From Patiria miniata (taxonomy: Eukaryota > Echinodermata > Asteroidea > Valvatida > Asterinidae): DNA of 64,000 nt. The stretch's first letter is position 1. Every line of letters starts with the position of its first letter. The stretch spans positions 10,429,176 through 10,493,175 of the forward strand of contig NW_024037056.1 of the NCBI RefSeq assembly GCF_015706575.1, in the 5' to 3' direction. This document shows, piece after piece, positions 13,801 through 28,800 of this stretch. The notes beneath the pieces are model-generated. The model saw only the letters and a list, made by a program, of their open reading frames with translations, did no database searches and was not told where the DNA came from. A program made the translations under genes and the position numbers.

Positions 13801-16800
13801 TCACTCGGGTGGGACTCGAACCCACGACCTCCTGCTTTCTAGTGCAGGCATCTTATCACTCGACCACTGAGCTTACGGGATCGGTTGGCTGGTTCAAATC
13901 TGATGTACATAGCAGCGGGTACTAAATTTAACAAGTCGTAAGACGGAATTTTTAACACACTGAGTTTACAGTGTTCGTACGTCAGTGAAGGGCAAAACCT
14001 AATATTGATTTACTTCACCCCGATGCAAAAATTACATCTTATAAAAGGTGGGTTTCCTTCTTTTTGCACGACCCTGTATGATATTACCTCTTCGAGTCTC
14101 AACTGTTTAGCGTGTTCGCCGGTCATTTTTCCGGCTTGGTCCTCGGGGCCATCCAGTACCTCCCAATCGTAGGTGTAACCCTGGCCCTTTGGGGGATTCT
14201 CAGGGATGACGTACGCGATGAGAGTGACGTGGTCTTGGTCTGGGAGCTGGAGGGTTCTGTCTTCCCCGGCTGACACCGTCAACTTAATAACTGCATAAAG
14301 GACACATGTGAGGATTTTTAAAGACATGTCGGATCAAGTAAATAAAAGATACCTTTCAAAACAGCAATGACCACAACTTGTCTGTTCATGGTCTGTTGAC
14401 CCAGTTTGACTAGTCACAGTGCTTGCTTGACATGTGATCTGACTGCCGGTGACTAGCCTTTGTTACAAGTATAGCAGGGGAAGTGGAAGTGAATTTTGAC
14501 TGTATGTGGCTGTTTAAATGGGTTACACCAAGTAAGCTTTTGATTATAATTTGGTACCGGTGTAGCATGAATTTAGGTTTTATGAAATATGGACTCATTG
14601 GTGGTATTGCGCATGCTCATGCATAGATAATTAGGAGAGGGACCGGTCACGTGAGAGGGTTTAACCAATAAAAGGGAAAAAGAGTCCGATTTTCATACGA
14701 GTCTGATTTTCATGTGACACCGGTGGGTTTCTTTTGGGATAAATGTAAACAATCATATTATTTAGAGATACATGTTAACACAAGGTGGTTACGTAGAAAG
14801 AAGTTTAAGGTCAACTCTTTTTTTAGTAAAGTTTTATCTCACCTGATGGTGTTGGCAACGACGGCGTCTGTGTCTTACTATCTGTCACCAGGGTCTTCTC
14901 TGTCAGTTCGTCCAGCCCAGTGTTACTCTGTGTGCCGCCCTCTTCCGTCGGGGTGTCTGACAAGGGGGTGGGGGACATACTGTCGTCACCTTCAGGGTTT
15001 GTTTTGGTGTCATTTTCAGTCTCGGTTAGGTCTCCTGCGATGAAATTTGTACTAACAATTATTTACAACAAAAAGGTTTTGTTTCGAATTTTTTTTCAAA
15101 GTTTTCCTCTTTTTTTTTTTTACAATAAACCTTTTAAAATATATGTAGTAATTGAAAAACTTTTAAAATAATTCATTTCACAGGTATTAGATTATGAATT
15201 GTAAGCTTCATGCATTTATTGCTTTTCCATTTTTGTTTGTCAATGGCATAAATAAAATGTAATAAATTGCATGATATTCGATTCGTTCGATCAGTTCTTG
15301 TTTCTCAGATTTTTAGCTAGGAAATGTTGTGAAATGTGTAAATGAAAATGGAGAAAGCATATCCTGAGATTTCTGATGGGAGTTAGATATCATTAACTAA
15401 AACAAACAAAGGTTTTCTAAACAGATGTACATCTTGGTAAATTAACCATAGTCATAGCAGAATATTGCAAGCAGTATAAAATTAGAGAGTAAAAAAAAAA
15501 ATTTGATTTTTTTTTCTTTAGAGCTTCAAACTCAAACAATTCTAATCAAATTTTTATTTTCCTGCAGACTTCATTTTTTTGTTTTCCATGACAAAATTAG
15601 TACTTATGACATCCCAAAAATAATAATGTGGCTCTTCTAGCAACATGCCCTTATAGCATGTATAGACTCTTTCCATGGCAGCCATATTAAAGGCAAGCTT
15701 TTGTTCCGCAGCGACACGCAAGAGTAGTCGTTTATTAACCCCGCAACCTCAATCCTGCAAAATCCTCCAACTGCCTCCAAGTAAAAATCGCATACAGCCT
15801 CAATCCTGCAAAATCCTATGTTATTTCTTGAATGTGGTCCTTGGAGGGGTGACCACTGCCTCAATCCTGCAAAATCCTCCAGCAATCACTGTCAATATGT
15901 TGAGGCGGAGCCAGTGACATCCTGGAGCAGTGCAGGGGATTTAATCTAGGCTTAAATTTATGCACGGCTGAGCATAAACAACATAAGGTCCGGCCCAAGA
16001 CCTTGACACAGTAAGTAGTAAAGTCTGTTAGAGCCAATGTGGCCCATCAGGCCGGCGTTTATCTCCAGTTTCCGTAGCAAGAAACGACTGAGGATATTTC
16101 TATTCCCCCTGGATGGGATGCCAGTCCATCGCAGGTTACTCCCCAGCTAATGCCGGTACCATTTTATACTCCTGGGTGGAGAGAGGCAAGTTAAGATGAA
16201 CTGGCTTGCCCAAGGACACAACATATGGCCAGCGGCTGGATTTGAACCCCTGACCCTCTGATCATGAGTCACGAACCCTAACCGCTATGCCACACACCCC
16301 CTTGACACAGTGCATCCTCCCAAATCAGCCACACTTTTTTGCAATGTAGCCTCAATCTTGCAAAATCTTCCAATTTGCAAAGAGGATTTTGGAGGATTTG
16401 GGAAGGTTAGGGTTACGCTCTGCCCCACTACGTTTTGACCAGTCACAGCCGCGACTACTGTCCGACGAAAATCTTAAACGCGTACAGTTGGAAAGGTACA
16501 ATGTACACATGTTGTTACCCACACGTACATGTATGTGCAGTGGGCACTGAAGGTCTAATGGACTGGTCAATTATGTCCGTACGCAACAAGTGACAACGTT
16601 GAAAGAAGCCCTCCAAGATGGCTACCATGCAAAGCATCTATACCCAAATAAACACAACATCAGTCTAGTTCTGTGCTACAAATCCCAGTGCAACCAACTC
16701 AAAATACCTTTGTGCTCAAACCCGACGCCGTCATTCTTCTTGTGCGGCATATCAACCCCGTCACCAGGTTTCCAACCCCCCACCTCGGCCTCCTTAGCTC

Positions 16801-19800
16801 CGCCCCCACCATCATCCCCCTCGGTTTCATTCTCGGCCCCCGGGGTTATTTGCGTCACCGGAAGAGCAATGTCTGGTTTGTTATCAGGGAGTTCGGCTAG
16901 GGGGGTTTCGGGGAGTGTCTCTTGGGGTGTGTCTGGGGTTGCGTAGGTGGGGGCGGGGGCGTTTTCGGAGCCACCAGTTGGGAGCGGTTTATCGGGTGGA
17001 CTGTCTGGGTGTTGCGTGATCAACTCCCCTGGGAGGAAATGAAATGAAATGTGATTGGTCGAAAGTTAGCCAATGTCGCGACAGCGATGTACAAACACTG
17101 AACATCCGTGTACCAAATTAAAACAACCCATTCAGCGACACCACAAACACAGAAAGCTTGAACATTTTAAACTCAACCAAAAATCATGCAAACATGCAGT
17201 GGGCAGCAAGTCATGCATTATTCATTCATAACTCATGCATAATTAACATCTCATGCATTATTTTTAGTTCATACATAATTCATAAGCCATGCAAACGACC
17301 AGGAAGGAAAGGGATCTCCACTTATTCCCTACATTTGTAAATGTCCTAAATAAATCCAACCTCCAACTAAAAAGTTAAACTGGGTTTTCATAGTTTATAC
17401 ATACATGTACATGTACAGGGTGGTCCGATAAAAAGTACACTCGTACAGATGCAGATTTCTCAAAATTGGGGAGACATGTTGTAACTGTTTTAAGATTACA
17501 TTGTATTTCTTAACTACAAGACTTTGGTGGTATATAATGAAAACGGACTGGAAATAAAGCCTTACTTAAAAAATGGCGGCCGTTTACAGAAAAATTGCCA
17601 AAAAGCAGTTTGTCCCCACGCCAACAACAGCACATGTTGCTCAAAGAACTGCAGTAATTATAACAACAATGACCATAATTCATTTTTAAAATTATGTCAT
17701 ACACACGTGTGGACAAACTGGTTTTTTTAACCATTTTTCTGTAAACAGCTGTCATTTCTTAATTTAGGCTTTATTTTCAATGGACTTTTCACCATATACC
17801 AATAAGATGCTGTAGTTTAATACATACCTGTACATCTTAAAACAGTTTCAACATGTCTCTCCAATTTTGAGAAATCTTGGTCTGAAAAGTGTAAACTTTT
17901 GGGGGGACCACCTTGCACATACATGTAATGTACTCTTCTGATGTAAGTCTCTGACACCATCCCGGTCTGTTTGTTATTCTCTCTCTCTATCTATCTATCT
18001 ACATGTAATTGTTCAATTTCTTTCATTACCTGTTCACACACTGCCATCCATTTTGCAAACTTTCTCCTACTTTTGACAACTAATTGGTCAAATTATTCAT
18101 CAGCAGTGAAGGAATTTCACAGGAAAATCACTGTTATCAATCCAAACTACAAACTTTTTTCTTCAAAATCCCTGCATACCAAATGTTTGCATATTTTGTC
18201 AAGTACTGGAAGTCAATAGTGTAAATATTGTTTTGGCACATGGGAAATGGACAGATGGCACGTACACCATGTACACATGTAACAAGAACATGTACATTTG
18301 TGCATGCACAAACCATATTGACATGTACATATTTAGTACACAGGGTGAGTAAAAAATAAAACCAAATGTTGGGACCATTTTTTAATGAAGTTCTGCATGT
18401 AGCACTTTCAAAATCTTGGATATGAAAGCCCAATTAATAAGCTTTCTTTTAGTTCAAGAATCATTCAAATCAATCATGTAATTTTCAAGTTACGGACTTT
18501 TAAACACAACCACCGTTATAAAGTTTTGCCCACGGATCTCAAAAAGGTATCGTAGCTGTTCCTTCAGCAAATTGAAAACAAATCACATAGGGATGTGTGT
18601 GAATTGTTTTCATTTTGCCAAAAGAACACACACCTTTTTTTTTGAGATCCGTGGACAGAACTTTAAGACGGCAAGTGTCTAAAAATCTGTAACTTGATAA
18701 GTACATGAGTGATTTGAATGATTCTTGTACTAAAAGAAAGCTCATGAATTGGGCTTTCATATCCTAGATTTTTGAAAGTGCTACGTATGCAGAACTTCAC
18801 TAAAACAATGGTTCCGACATTTGGGTTTCAGGTTTTTTTTACCAACCTGTACTGTACATGTCCCTATAGGTGCAAAATACATTGTATATTTATAAAGTGC
18901 TATTTCCTGTAAATTTATACGCTAAGGATTATGACTGATTATTCACATGACTCATGACCATATGGTTGTGTGTGCATGATGATAATTGATATGATGATAT
19001 ATTTACATGTAACAAATTGTTTGTGTGGATAAGAATGACATATTACATGTTGCGATGGGAAACATCACATATGGCTCATGGTCCTTAGAAAGTTCCGAAG
19101 CAAATATTTTGTTCAACACTTAGCAAATTTCTAAGCAAATTTCAGTATATGGTGCGATGGATTAATGGTGTGGCTGAGGCCAAAGGTCAAGGGGCTGCTA
19201 AGCAGAATAATACTGCCTAGCAATTAGATGCACTCAACAGAAATTGGCTGGGTGCCAGTCACCAGCAATATACATTGCTTGATGTTTCAGCGGTAACCTG
19301 TTTTTGTTAAGCGAATATTTTCTGTGTTAAGCAAGTTTCAGAAGGACGAATGGACGCTTGAAATCATATCCAAATAATCAAAAAGTTGTACCGTATCCTC
19401 GATGTACCATTTTTTAGGGTGTAAGGATTTATTTCAAGCAAGAGAAAAACACCAACATAGCCTTCAGTTTCCACATTTTTCGGGCTGGCGGTGGAACACG
19501 TACATGTACAGTACACACAACGAATCAACTGGTGGTGTGGTACGAATCTGCGCGTGTGCGTCGCTACAAAGAGAATAAAAACCTCAAAAAATAGAAAACA
19601 AGAACACGGACGATACATTTCAAACCCCCTCCCCCAACAAAAAAATATCATAAACATGATAAAAGACAACATATTATGGTTTGCCATTTTCGATACCATG
19701 CTGTGTCATTTTGCTGGTCCCAGAGTGCCAGCTTAGAATCCTCTTTGCAACTATCTCACTCACTGCCTGACTGACTGACACTAGTGCTAGTCAGCTGGGC

Positions 19801-22800
19801 AGTGCTATTGTATAGGATACCCCATAACGCCAATGAAGGGGCTAAATCCGGCCCATTGCGTAGACCAGATGCATGAAAGGATTTCCAGTGAATAGCCATT
19901 CTGAATCAACTCCGGCGTTTCGCAATGCAGTGCGCCACCAAGAGTTTGTCACGGAGAGTTCATTTTTCCCAGTGCATTGTGGGAGATGGTCAACAAATTC
20001 ACAGCGCGGGACATTTGAAATTGTTAGTTTTTTTCCGGTCATTAGTTTTGGAAGTGTACGATTCGAGTATATGTTTGCCCTTTTCTTTTCTTTTTATCAA
20101 TAGGGTGTTTTTTTGTAAGGCGGCAGAACGCTGTGCCCCAATCTATAACAAATTAGCTCAAGTTGTCTACTGACACTCATTCAAATGGGCCATGTTTTGT
20201 TGACCGTAAACTTGAAAAATGGACTCTCCGTGGCAAACTCTTGGTGGCGCACTGCATTGTGAATCGCCCGAATTGAATAGAATTTTGTGCACTCTGGGCC
20301 CAGATCTACTAGGACTGCCTTGTTTTGTTTGTTTCCAAAAAAAACCTGAAGAGTTCTAGTTTCTGAGCTAAAGTCTAAGGACACGTCACAGAATACACAC
20401 AATCCACTTGATAGTCGCGATGACATGGCACACACGGTCAGGCTAAATGTACTTATGTACTGTACTCTGTACCGTCAACACACCACACATGCACACAATG
20501 GACAATCAGAAAAAGGTGACATCTGCACTGAATCACCGATAACAATTGTTCAAATTGTTTTTTAGGATCCTGGTTTGAATAATTCAGCCCAGTTGTCGCC
20601 ACTGACAATGAAGCCATTTACTAAAAGTGTCCTCAACCAATTTGATCGCTTGCATTTCATTATTAAAACCTTGACTTCTAAAAATAGAATCTGAGTGATT
20701 TATTATTTTGAAATTTAATTTAAATTTGCAAAATTTTCCAAAGGTTGAATTTCATTTGTCAAATTAAACCCACCGAGTATTTCTAGCAAGAAAGCAGAAA
20801 ATGTTATCTTTTTTTTCATCAATTTAAGGATGTACATGAAATATAATGGTTTCTGATGACAACTTTTTGAATTAATGTGGTCGTTTTTTTTGTAGCTTTT
20901 TGGGGGTTCTGTTGGGGTTTTACCGAGCGAAATACATCTGATCAATGGTTTTTCACAAAGCGACCCCTCAGTTTAAAGGTAATTGTACAACCTTTGCAAA
21001 CATTAAAAAAACAAAACTTCCAAATTATTATGAAATACCTTACTTGACTGTATTGAATAATAGTCCCAAGCATCCTGTGAAATCATGGCACCTGTCGTGC
21101 AGTCTTTTCAGAAAAAGTGGAATTTTGGTATCGATTTCCAACGATGGTCGGCCACCATCACTGGATGGTGTTTATTACCTTTAAATCACGTTGGAAATGT
21201 TTGAACACTTAAAATCACTGGCTTCAAAGAACAAACTGGCACAACATCATACAAGCTTTAAGAAAGACCCCTTTAAAAAAGGTCATGCACACAGAAAAAC
21301 AACTTTGAAATGTTTATCAATGTTGAAATAATGCAAACGCGTCCAATTATTTCCCTGTACATAAATCTATTCCGTTGGTTTTTTTTTTTTGGCTTGTACA
21401 AGTTTGGCCAATTGGAGTAAACAGCAACTAACAAACAACCTTCTTCTAAGTCATCTGGAACACACATGCCCATCGCTTCGGACTCGTGGAAGCCATTGTG
21501 GCACTTGCAAATCCCTGCTCCGTACTGCTGCAGCCCGAAGCAGTACCCGTACGGCTCGCATACCTTGTCGGACTCGCAGAAGCGAAACTCGTCCATTGAG
21601 GGCGCTATTCCACCCGACTCGCCGACACTGTCGTGCGTGCCAAAACTCTCACCAGCGTCATTATTAGGGGCATCGGGACCGCCGTCCGAAATATCCCCGT
21701 ACGGATTTTCGGGATTGTAGGTTTGGCCGTGATCGTTACCACGGTCACCATGCTTATCGCTATCGTCAATACCAGGGTTCCCGGTGTCCCAGGGTTCTAT
21801 GGGTGGTGGGGGAAGGAGTGGGAATAGAAGACGGGATGACATGCATGCAAAAAACAAAACAAAAATGAAACCAAAAAAATGGTTATGCCCGTGGAACTGT
21901 GGCAACAATTTGCATTTGTGAGCTGTGCAAAGCTGTTATTTATTAGTTAGGCAAAAATCATGCAATATTTCGGTGCGGTTAAATATGAGGAATTGAAATC
22001 TACGAAATATACGTTTATGACGCATTATTAATGTGGATTTTTTTTAAATACCAAATTTCACTATGTCTCAAGAGTATGTAAAACATTGTCAACAAAAGTT
22101 TTAAAATTCGATGTGAAATTATTCAGTTATTTTTACAAAATGTTAAGCTTTAAATTTTAATTATGATTTCAACTCCTCGCATTTAACATTGCCACCTCAA
22201 ATTCACCAAATCAAATTTTAGTAATTAAATTCTGCAGTTTCATGAACATGTACGTATCAGACACAGTGTTATGATCATGAATAAATGTCTGTTATTTGCA
22301 TCTGAAAGAAAATGCGGCATGCACGGAGATCAAACCGCCCATTTCACTTACGCTTCAGTCTCGGAAAGACTGGCTGTTTCTCTGGAAGAAAACTGAACTG
22401 ATTGCCGCTGTGAACTAAATGGGAATTAGTACGGAAAAAAAGTATTACTTACATACATGTACGTTCTGATGTATTAAACAACCCTTACCCTCCAAAATCT
22501 GCCAAGATCCAATTGATAGAAGTTGATAGAAGTTGAAAGTTTCTTAAGGATTCGGGACTATATTTTTTACAAATGGTTTGCAGCCTTGCCATGTACAAGT
22601 GTATGCATACATGTACATGCTACTGGATATGTGCATGTATAATGGATTTAATGACCCTAACCCTCCAAAATCTGCCCAGATTCAACCCGTTGATTTAATC
22701 AAATTTGATAGATTGTGATTTAATAGAATTTGGTAGATTTTGAAGGATTTGGATCTCTACTCATACAATGTACAGCTTTGTCAAGTACATACATGTACAT

Positions 22801-25800
22801 GTATGTACCGTATGCATTTATACAAGCTTTTCTGTAGTTTATTCGGGGTCTGCTCATAAGTCCGACGCCTCATAGGTCTGACGCCTGATAACTCTGCAAT
22901 TTCGGACTTACATGTATGAGGTGTCGGACTTATAAGGCATCACATTTATTTATTCCGCCTCATAGGTCTGACCCCTCATACATTTTATTTTTTGTAAGTC
23001 CGATGCCTCATAGGTCCGACGCCTCAAACATGTAAGTCCGAAACAGCGTTTGTCCATTGTCGGACTTATGAGGCGTTGGACTTGTGAGGCGTCGGACCTA
23101 TGAGGCGGATTTATGTCTCATAAGTCCGACGCCTCATAAGTCCGAAATTTCGGACTTACATTGTTTGAGGCGTCGATCGGACCTATGAGGCGTCGGGCAA
23201 GTTATACGGCACCGTTTATTCATAACACGTATTCTACTGGTATACTGTACATTAGTTTACAGGGTGCTGTACATGTACATGTACAATGGTGTGTGTCCTG
23301 ATTTTGTTAAATGTACGGTACAAAAATGCACAAATGGAATTTGGACAGATTCAGAAAATGACTGAGTAAAAAAAAATTAAGGATTTATTGGACAAATGTA
23401 CATAGCATCTTGTTTTACTTAAATTCCAAGTTCATATTAAATTAATTAAAAATTGATTCTCAAGATATTGATTTTGATTACAATGGAAGGGCCAAACCCC
23501 ATCCATCACAGAAATGAGATTAAGAAAGACAAGTTTTCTCTCCAAAAGTGATTGATGGCTAAATTGATTTTCACAATATGGGAATTAGACGAGAACAAAT
23601 ATGGTACTGTTGTACCATAAACTAAACTAAAAATTGGATGCGCAACGGCACCGAAGTACAGAACATACTACACGTACTCATTGTATACAATGATGTACAT
23701 ATACATGTACATGTATGTGTCATACATGTATGTATTGTATACATGAAGACGCATTTGTGACCTGTTCTGTCAAAATCAGACTTTTCTGGGCATAAGGTCA
23801 AAATGAGATTTTTGCACATTGTTAAAATATGTTCTGTTTCCTTTTAATAGGTGGTTTAATTTTTGAAACCGGTCATTCCTGCGCAAAGTTATGCTACTTT
23901 GAAGTTCATTGTGTCGAAAAGTAGAAAACGGAGAAAATGGACACGAACGTCACAAACCAGACATTTCTTTAACTGATATACGGTACCTTAACAAATCATC
24001 AAAAATACTATAATTAGAGATCAAAGTAGGGTTTCAAACTTTTATAGTATATTTTAGACATGCTCAGGATTACAAATATGCAAAAATTAGAAAATGGAAA
24101 AAAAATCACCTCCACAGCGTTTTTTGGCCCCATCTCAATTTCAACCTCTGCCCAGAAGCGTCTGCTTTTGACAGAACATGTCACATTTTTAAGACGTTTT
24201 TCTAACATTCTAAGTAAAACCTCTTACTTTTAGTAATTTTTTTTCAAAGAATTTCAAACATTTTCCCCAAAAATTTACATGTACCGTACATGTACATGTA
24301 CATGTACTTCTGCATGGTTATGTTTACCTCTGCACGGTGCCACCACCCAAAAATTATCCATTGGGAAATTGCACATGGCCCCCATGTTTTTTTTATCAAA
24401 TTTGCTTGAAGATAATTTGTTATTCAACATAAGTGCTCACATTACAATGAAAATTTTGTGCATTTGGTTAACAAAGTTTATTTGACAATAAATATGTTAA
24501 TCTTGTAATGTTTATCGACATAAAAAAATAGTGCATAATTAGTTTCCCCTACAACACTTTGCATTTTCTTGTTCTGCTTGCAATGATAAATTGCAATATC
24601 GCCTACTTTAAAAAATAGACATTTCACATTTGATAAAACTCAACATTTATTCTGGCAACTTGCTGTGTCATCAGGACAGATACAATTTCACGTATGTAGG
24701 CTCCTCAAATTTCATAGAACTGCCCATCCGAGCATTTATTGCAATTTCCGAAAGCAATTATATCTGGGGAATTGGATTACTGGTAGATGAAACATCTGTC
24801 CAGCCAAAAAAATTAAAATGACCTAAAAAATTTGAAACGTTGATGCTCCATCGCTGTCTGAAAAATGGCTCAATCTACAGCTGTCCTGATTATACCTAAT
24901 ATTCGAATATTCAATCGGGAACCAAATACTCAAATCGCTATTTGCCGATTTGAATATTTGAGAAGAAAAACACAACAACAGAAAAACTACACACGACTGT
25001 GATGTTATTGTAATCGTAAAGTTGTGGCGCTTTATTGTTGTTACTTTTTTGTCGACGGTGGTTCGTTGCTCCAATCCTTTTAGCAGGTTAAAACCCTTGA
25101 CACTTAAAGAGGTTGTGGAATGCTCGAAGACATTTCCGTCATTTTTGGGGTATATGTAGCCTAAGGTGTGATGAAATAAAAACGACTATTGTTTCTGTCA
25201 TAAAATGAGTACAAAGGGTACTTTTGAGAGCTATTTTTCAGGTCCTGTTTCGACCCGAACGTGCAATTTGTGTAAACGTCGTCGTTGCGGGCAGCAAACA
25301 AAACACAGTAAATCGTGACGTAATAAACAGGACTCGTTTATGCTACTCTGCATCGGGAGTCCTGTTTATTACGTCACGATTTACTGTGTTTTGTTTGCGG
25401 CCCGCAACGACGACTTTTACACAAATTGCACATTCGGGTCGAAACAGGCATGACAGGACTTAAAAATCAGCTCTCAAAAGTACCTTTTGTACTAATTTTA
25501 TGACAGAAACAATAGTCGTTTTTATTTCATCACACCTTAGGCTACATATACCCGAAAAATGACGGAAATGTCTTCGAGCATTCCACAACCTCTTTAAAAA
25601 ATACCTACATGTACATGTAGGCCTACTGTAGTAAAAAACTCAAGCCGTCCATAATATCGATTGCTGCATGAATATTTTCACTGGCCCACTTTACGTGCAA
25701 CTTTTGACAAATATTACAAGATTTAACCTGCAACATGGTTCAAAGCTCAATCCATGACAAATATTACAAGATTTAAGCTGCAACATGCTTCAAAGCTCAA

Positions 25801-28800
25801 GCCATATTTCCTTCTCACCTCTTTGGTCATCTTCGCAGTGATTCGTCACAAAATTCCTGGTCTTCCATTCATCGCACTGACATTGGTGCGAAGGCTGGTC
25901 GCAATGCTCACCCACCGGGCACGTGTCCCACTTATCATATGGGTTACAAGATACACCGGAATCTAAAAAAAAGAGAAAGATTTAGGGAATTTTATACTAA
26001 TTTTATTCCTGAATTTCGCAAAACCCCTCAACTTTAAAACCCTAACCGCCCTGAATCCTCCAAAATCCTTTTTGCAAATTGGAGGAATTTGCAGGATTAA
26101 GGTTACATGGTAAATGTGCGTTGCTGATTTCAGAGGACGCACTGTGTCAAGGTCTTGGGCTGGACCTTGTGTTGTTTATGCTCAGCCGTGCATAAATTTA
26201 GTCCTTGATTGTACTTGAAATCTTCCGCACTGCTCCAGGATGTCCCTGCCTCTGCCTCAACCCATTGAGAGTCATAGCCGGAGGATTTTGCAGGATTCAG
26301 GTAGTGGTCACCTCTCCACGAACCATATTCAAGAAATAATGGAGGAATTTGCAGGATTGAGGCTATATGCTACCGTATCTTTGCATGAGGCCTAATTGGA
26401 GGATTTTTCAGGATTGAGGCTACATCCTAGCAAAAAGGCCTAGGGAGTTAGGGTTAAGAGAACATCTTAAAGGGAATATACATCATTTGCTTTTGCTGTA
26501 ATTTTCAGAAATGGATGGAATTGGGGGGTTGGAAATATAAAGCAAATATAGTTACACTGACTTTTTGGAGGTTTTGGGTTCGAAAATGCTATAAAAACCA
26601 AGAAAAACGATCATTTTCCTGTAGTCTGGTTCCCTGACTCCATAAAAGAAGAAACAGAGCAGTTAACATACATTAGGGAATTGTAAGGTCAGGGAACCAG
26701 TCTAGCTGGCTCGTACCCGTTCATAGGTTTGTAATCGATTGCAAACAAGTGCAATGGTCAATTGGGGCCAGTATTTGAAAAAAAGCCAGTTGTTTCCAAC
26801 GCTGATCGGCCGATCAGCGTTGGAAATTGATACAAAAATACCACTTTTCTTGAAAATGACAGTATACCAGGTGCCATAATTTTACAGGATGCTTTAGACT
26901 GTCATTTACCAACATCCTATTAAGGTATTTCGCAAAAACTTGGTAGTTTTATTTTTCGATGTTTGCAAATGTTGTATATTCCCTTTAAAAGCTTGAATGC
27001 TCTTGTGCTGTCGGGAATGCTCCTTTTAGGAACACTGTGTGTTTCCAACGGGAATGCACTGTGTTCCCAGCTTGTTGCCAACTATAATAGGCCGTCCCGA
27101 GTAAGCGTGCACGCGCGCATAAACCAACGTTCCCACGCGGGAACAGCGCGTTCCCGGGCTGTTCCCAGTGGGAACAACGCTTGTTCCCAATTGGAACAGG
27201 CGATGTTCCCTGTTGTAAAGTTCCACGCGTTCCAACTTATGTGACGTTCCCATGCCTGTACATTTGTACAATGCACTTTTTAAGAACCCTTGCCATATTA
27301 TGTTTTTTTTTAAATGGATCACCAAATAATAGAGTTTGTCTGTAAAGAGATGTATACACATGTCAAATGATTCAATTCTGCCAGCTTACTTGCTTGAATG
27401 TGTTCAGTACACCTCAAAATAGCACAATACAGGGTGGCCCAAAAAATATGTATGTAACCGAAAATACTTCCAATATTCAGGGACCTATTAAGTGATTGAT
27501 AATATGGATAGGAAATTTTGTTCGAAGGAAAACAATCAAGGCTTTTTTTCAAATACTGGCCCCAATTGACCATCGCACTTGTTTGCAATCGATTACACAC
27601 CTATGAACGGGTACAAGCCAGCTAGACTGGTTCCCTGACCTTACAATTCCCCAATATATGTAAACTGCTCTGTTTCTTCTTAAATGGAGTCAGGGATCCA
27701 GACTACAGGAAAATGATTGTTTTTCTTGGTTTTTATAGCATTTTTGAACCCAAAACCTCAAAAAAGTCAGTGTAACTATATTTGCTATATATACATGTAT
27801 TTCCAACCCCCCAATTCCATCCATTTCTGAAAATTACAGCAAAAGCAAATGGTGTACAATGTATATTCCTTTAAGTCAGGATTATCTTACTTAGCCCCAG
27901 ACTTTGGTTCACAAAAATAGCGCTGGAATCAAAACTACTGAACCAAATCGGGAGTTCTTGGTATTGTCTTCCTTCAAACAAAATTTCCTAGCCATGCACA
28001 TGGTTTAGGTCCCTGGATATTGGAAGTATGAGGTGCATTGTTGTTGTTTTTTGACCAGCCTGTATAGCATTACTGTACAGTGGTGTGAAAAGTTCCAGTT
28101 TAACATGCCTCAGTAGAGAATAATACATTAATAGGATAGAGGAGTTTCTGTCTGTACATGAACATTGTACACCATCATGCACATATTGCAGTACTTACAA
28201 ACATTGCACTATGCACATTTGCAGCACTGTACAACTATAAGAAGCTGCCTCCGAATTGTTACCGTAACTCAAGGCCGGCTTGGATTTAAAAAGATTTTGG
28301 AGAAAAAAATCCACACAAGTTTTTTAGATTGGAACAAACATACATGTAATGCACATGTAAGAATCTTGTCTAGACTTATAGTTAGGTCTTTTGGCTTAGT
28401 CATATCAGTTTTAATTTTATTGATATACCCGTACATCATGTAGTGATGTACCGGTCGGTACATGTACATGTACATGTTCAGTGTAGCCAAAATTAATGTT
28501 TGTTGATCTTCAAGCTACATGTAACTTGAATCCTAGTTCCTGATTGGTCGATCTGAGGCAACAACAGTGTAGTATATATGCTCGCGCTACTCCTATATCA
28601 GGCACGTGTAAAAAGGATTTACAGTCGAACACCTTTACATGTATAACAAGGTCCTTGGAACTTTACAAATTACCTTGTTATAACAGGTACATGATGTACC
28701 TTGTATTAACAGTATTGGAAAACAAAGGAAAACAAAGGAAAACAAAGGAAAACAAAGAAAAACAAAGACTTGGGACCTGAAATCTTGCTTGTTATAAGCA

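Noticed and set aside
16590-16946. Plus-strand frames over exon 5 of the KIAA0319L homologue
   Set aside because: Shadow of the Pro/Gly-rich minus-strand exon, with no independent support.
22845-23205. CRISPR-like array
   Set aside because: Units occur in both orientations with irregular, non-unique spacers in an animal intron.
25224-25463. 79-aa frame repeated at 30043-30282
   Set aside because: Both are the arms of the 494-bp fold-back read outward. The shared protein reflects the repeat, not a gene family.
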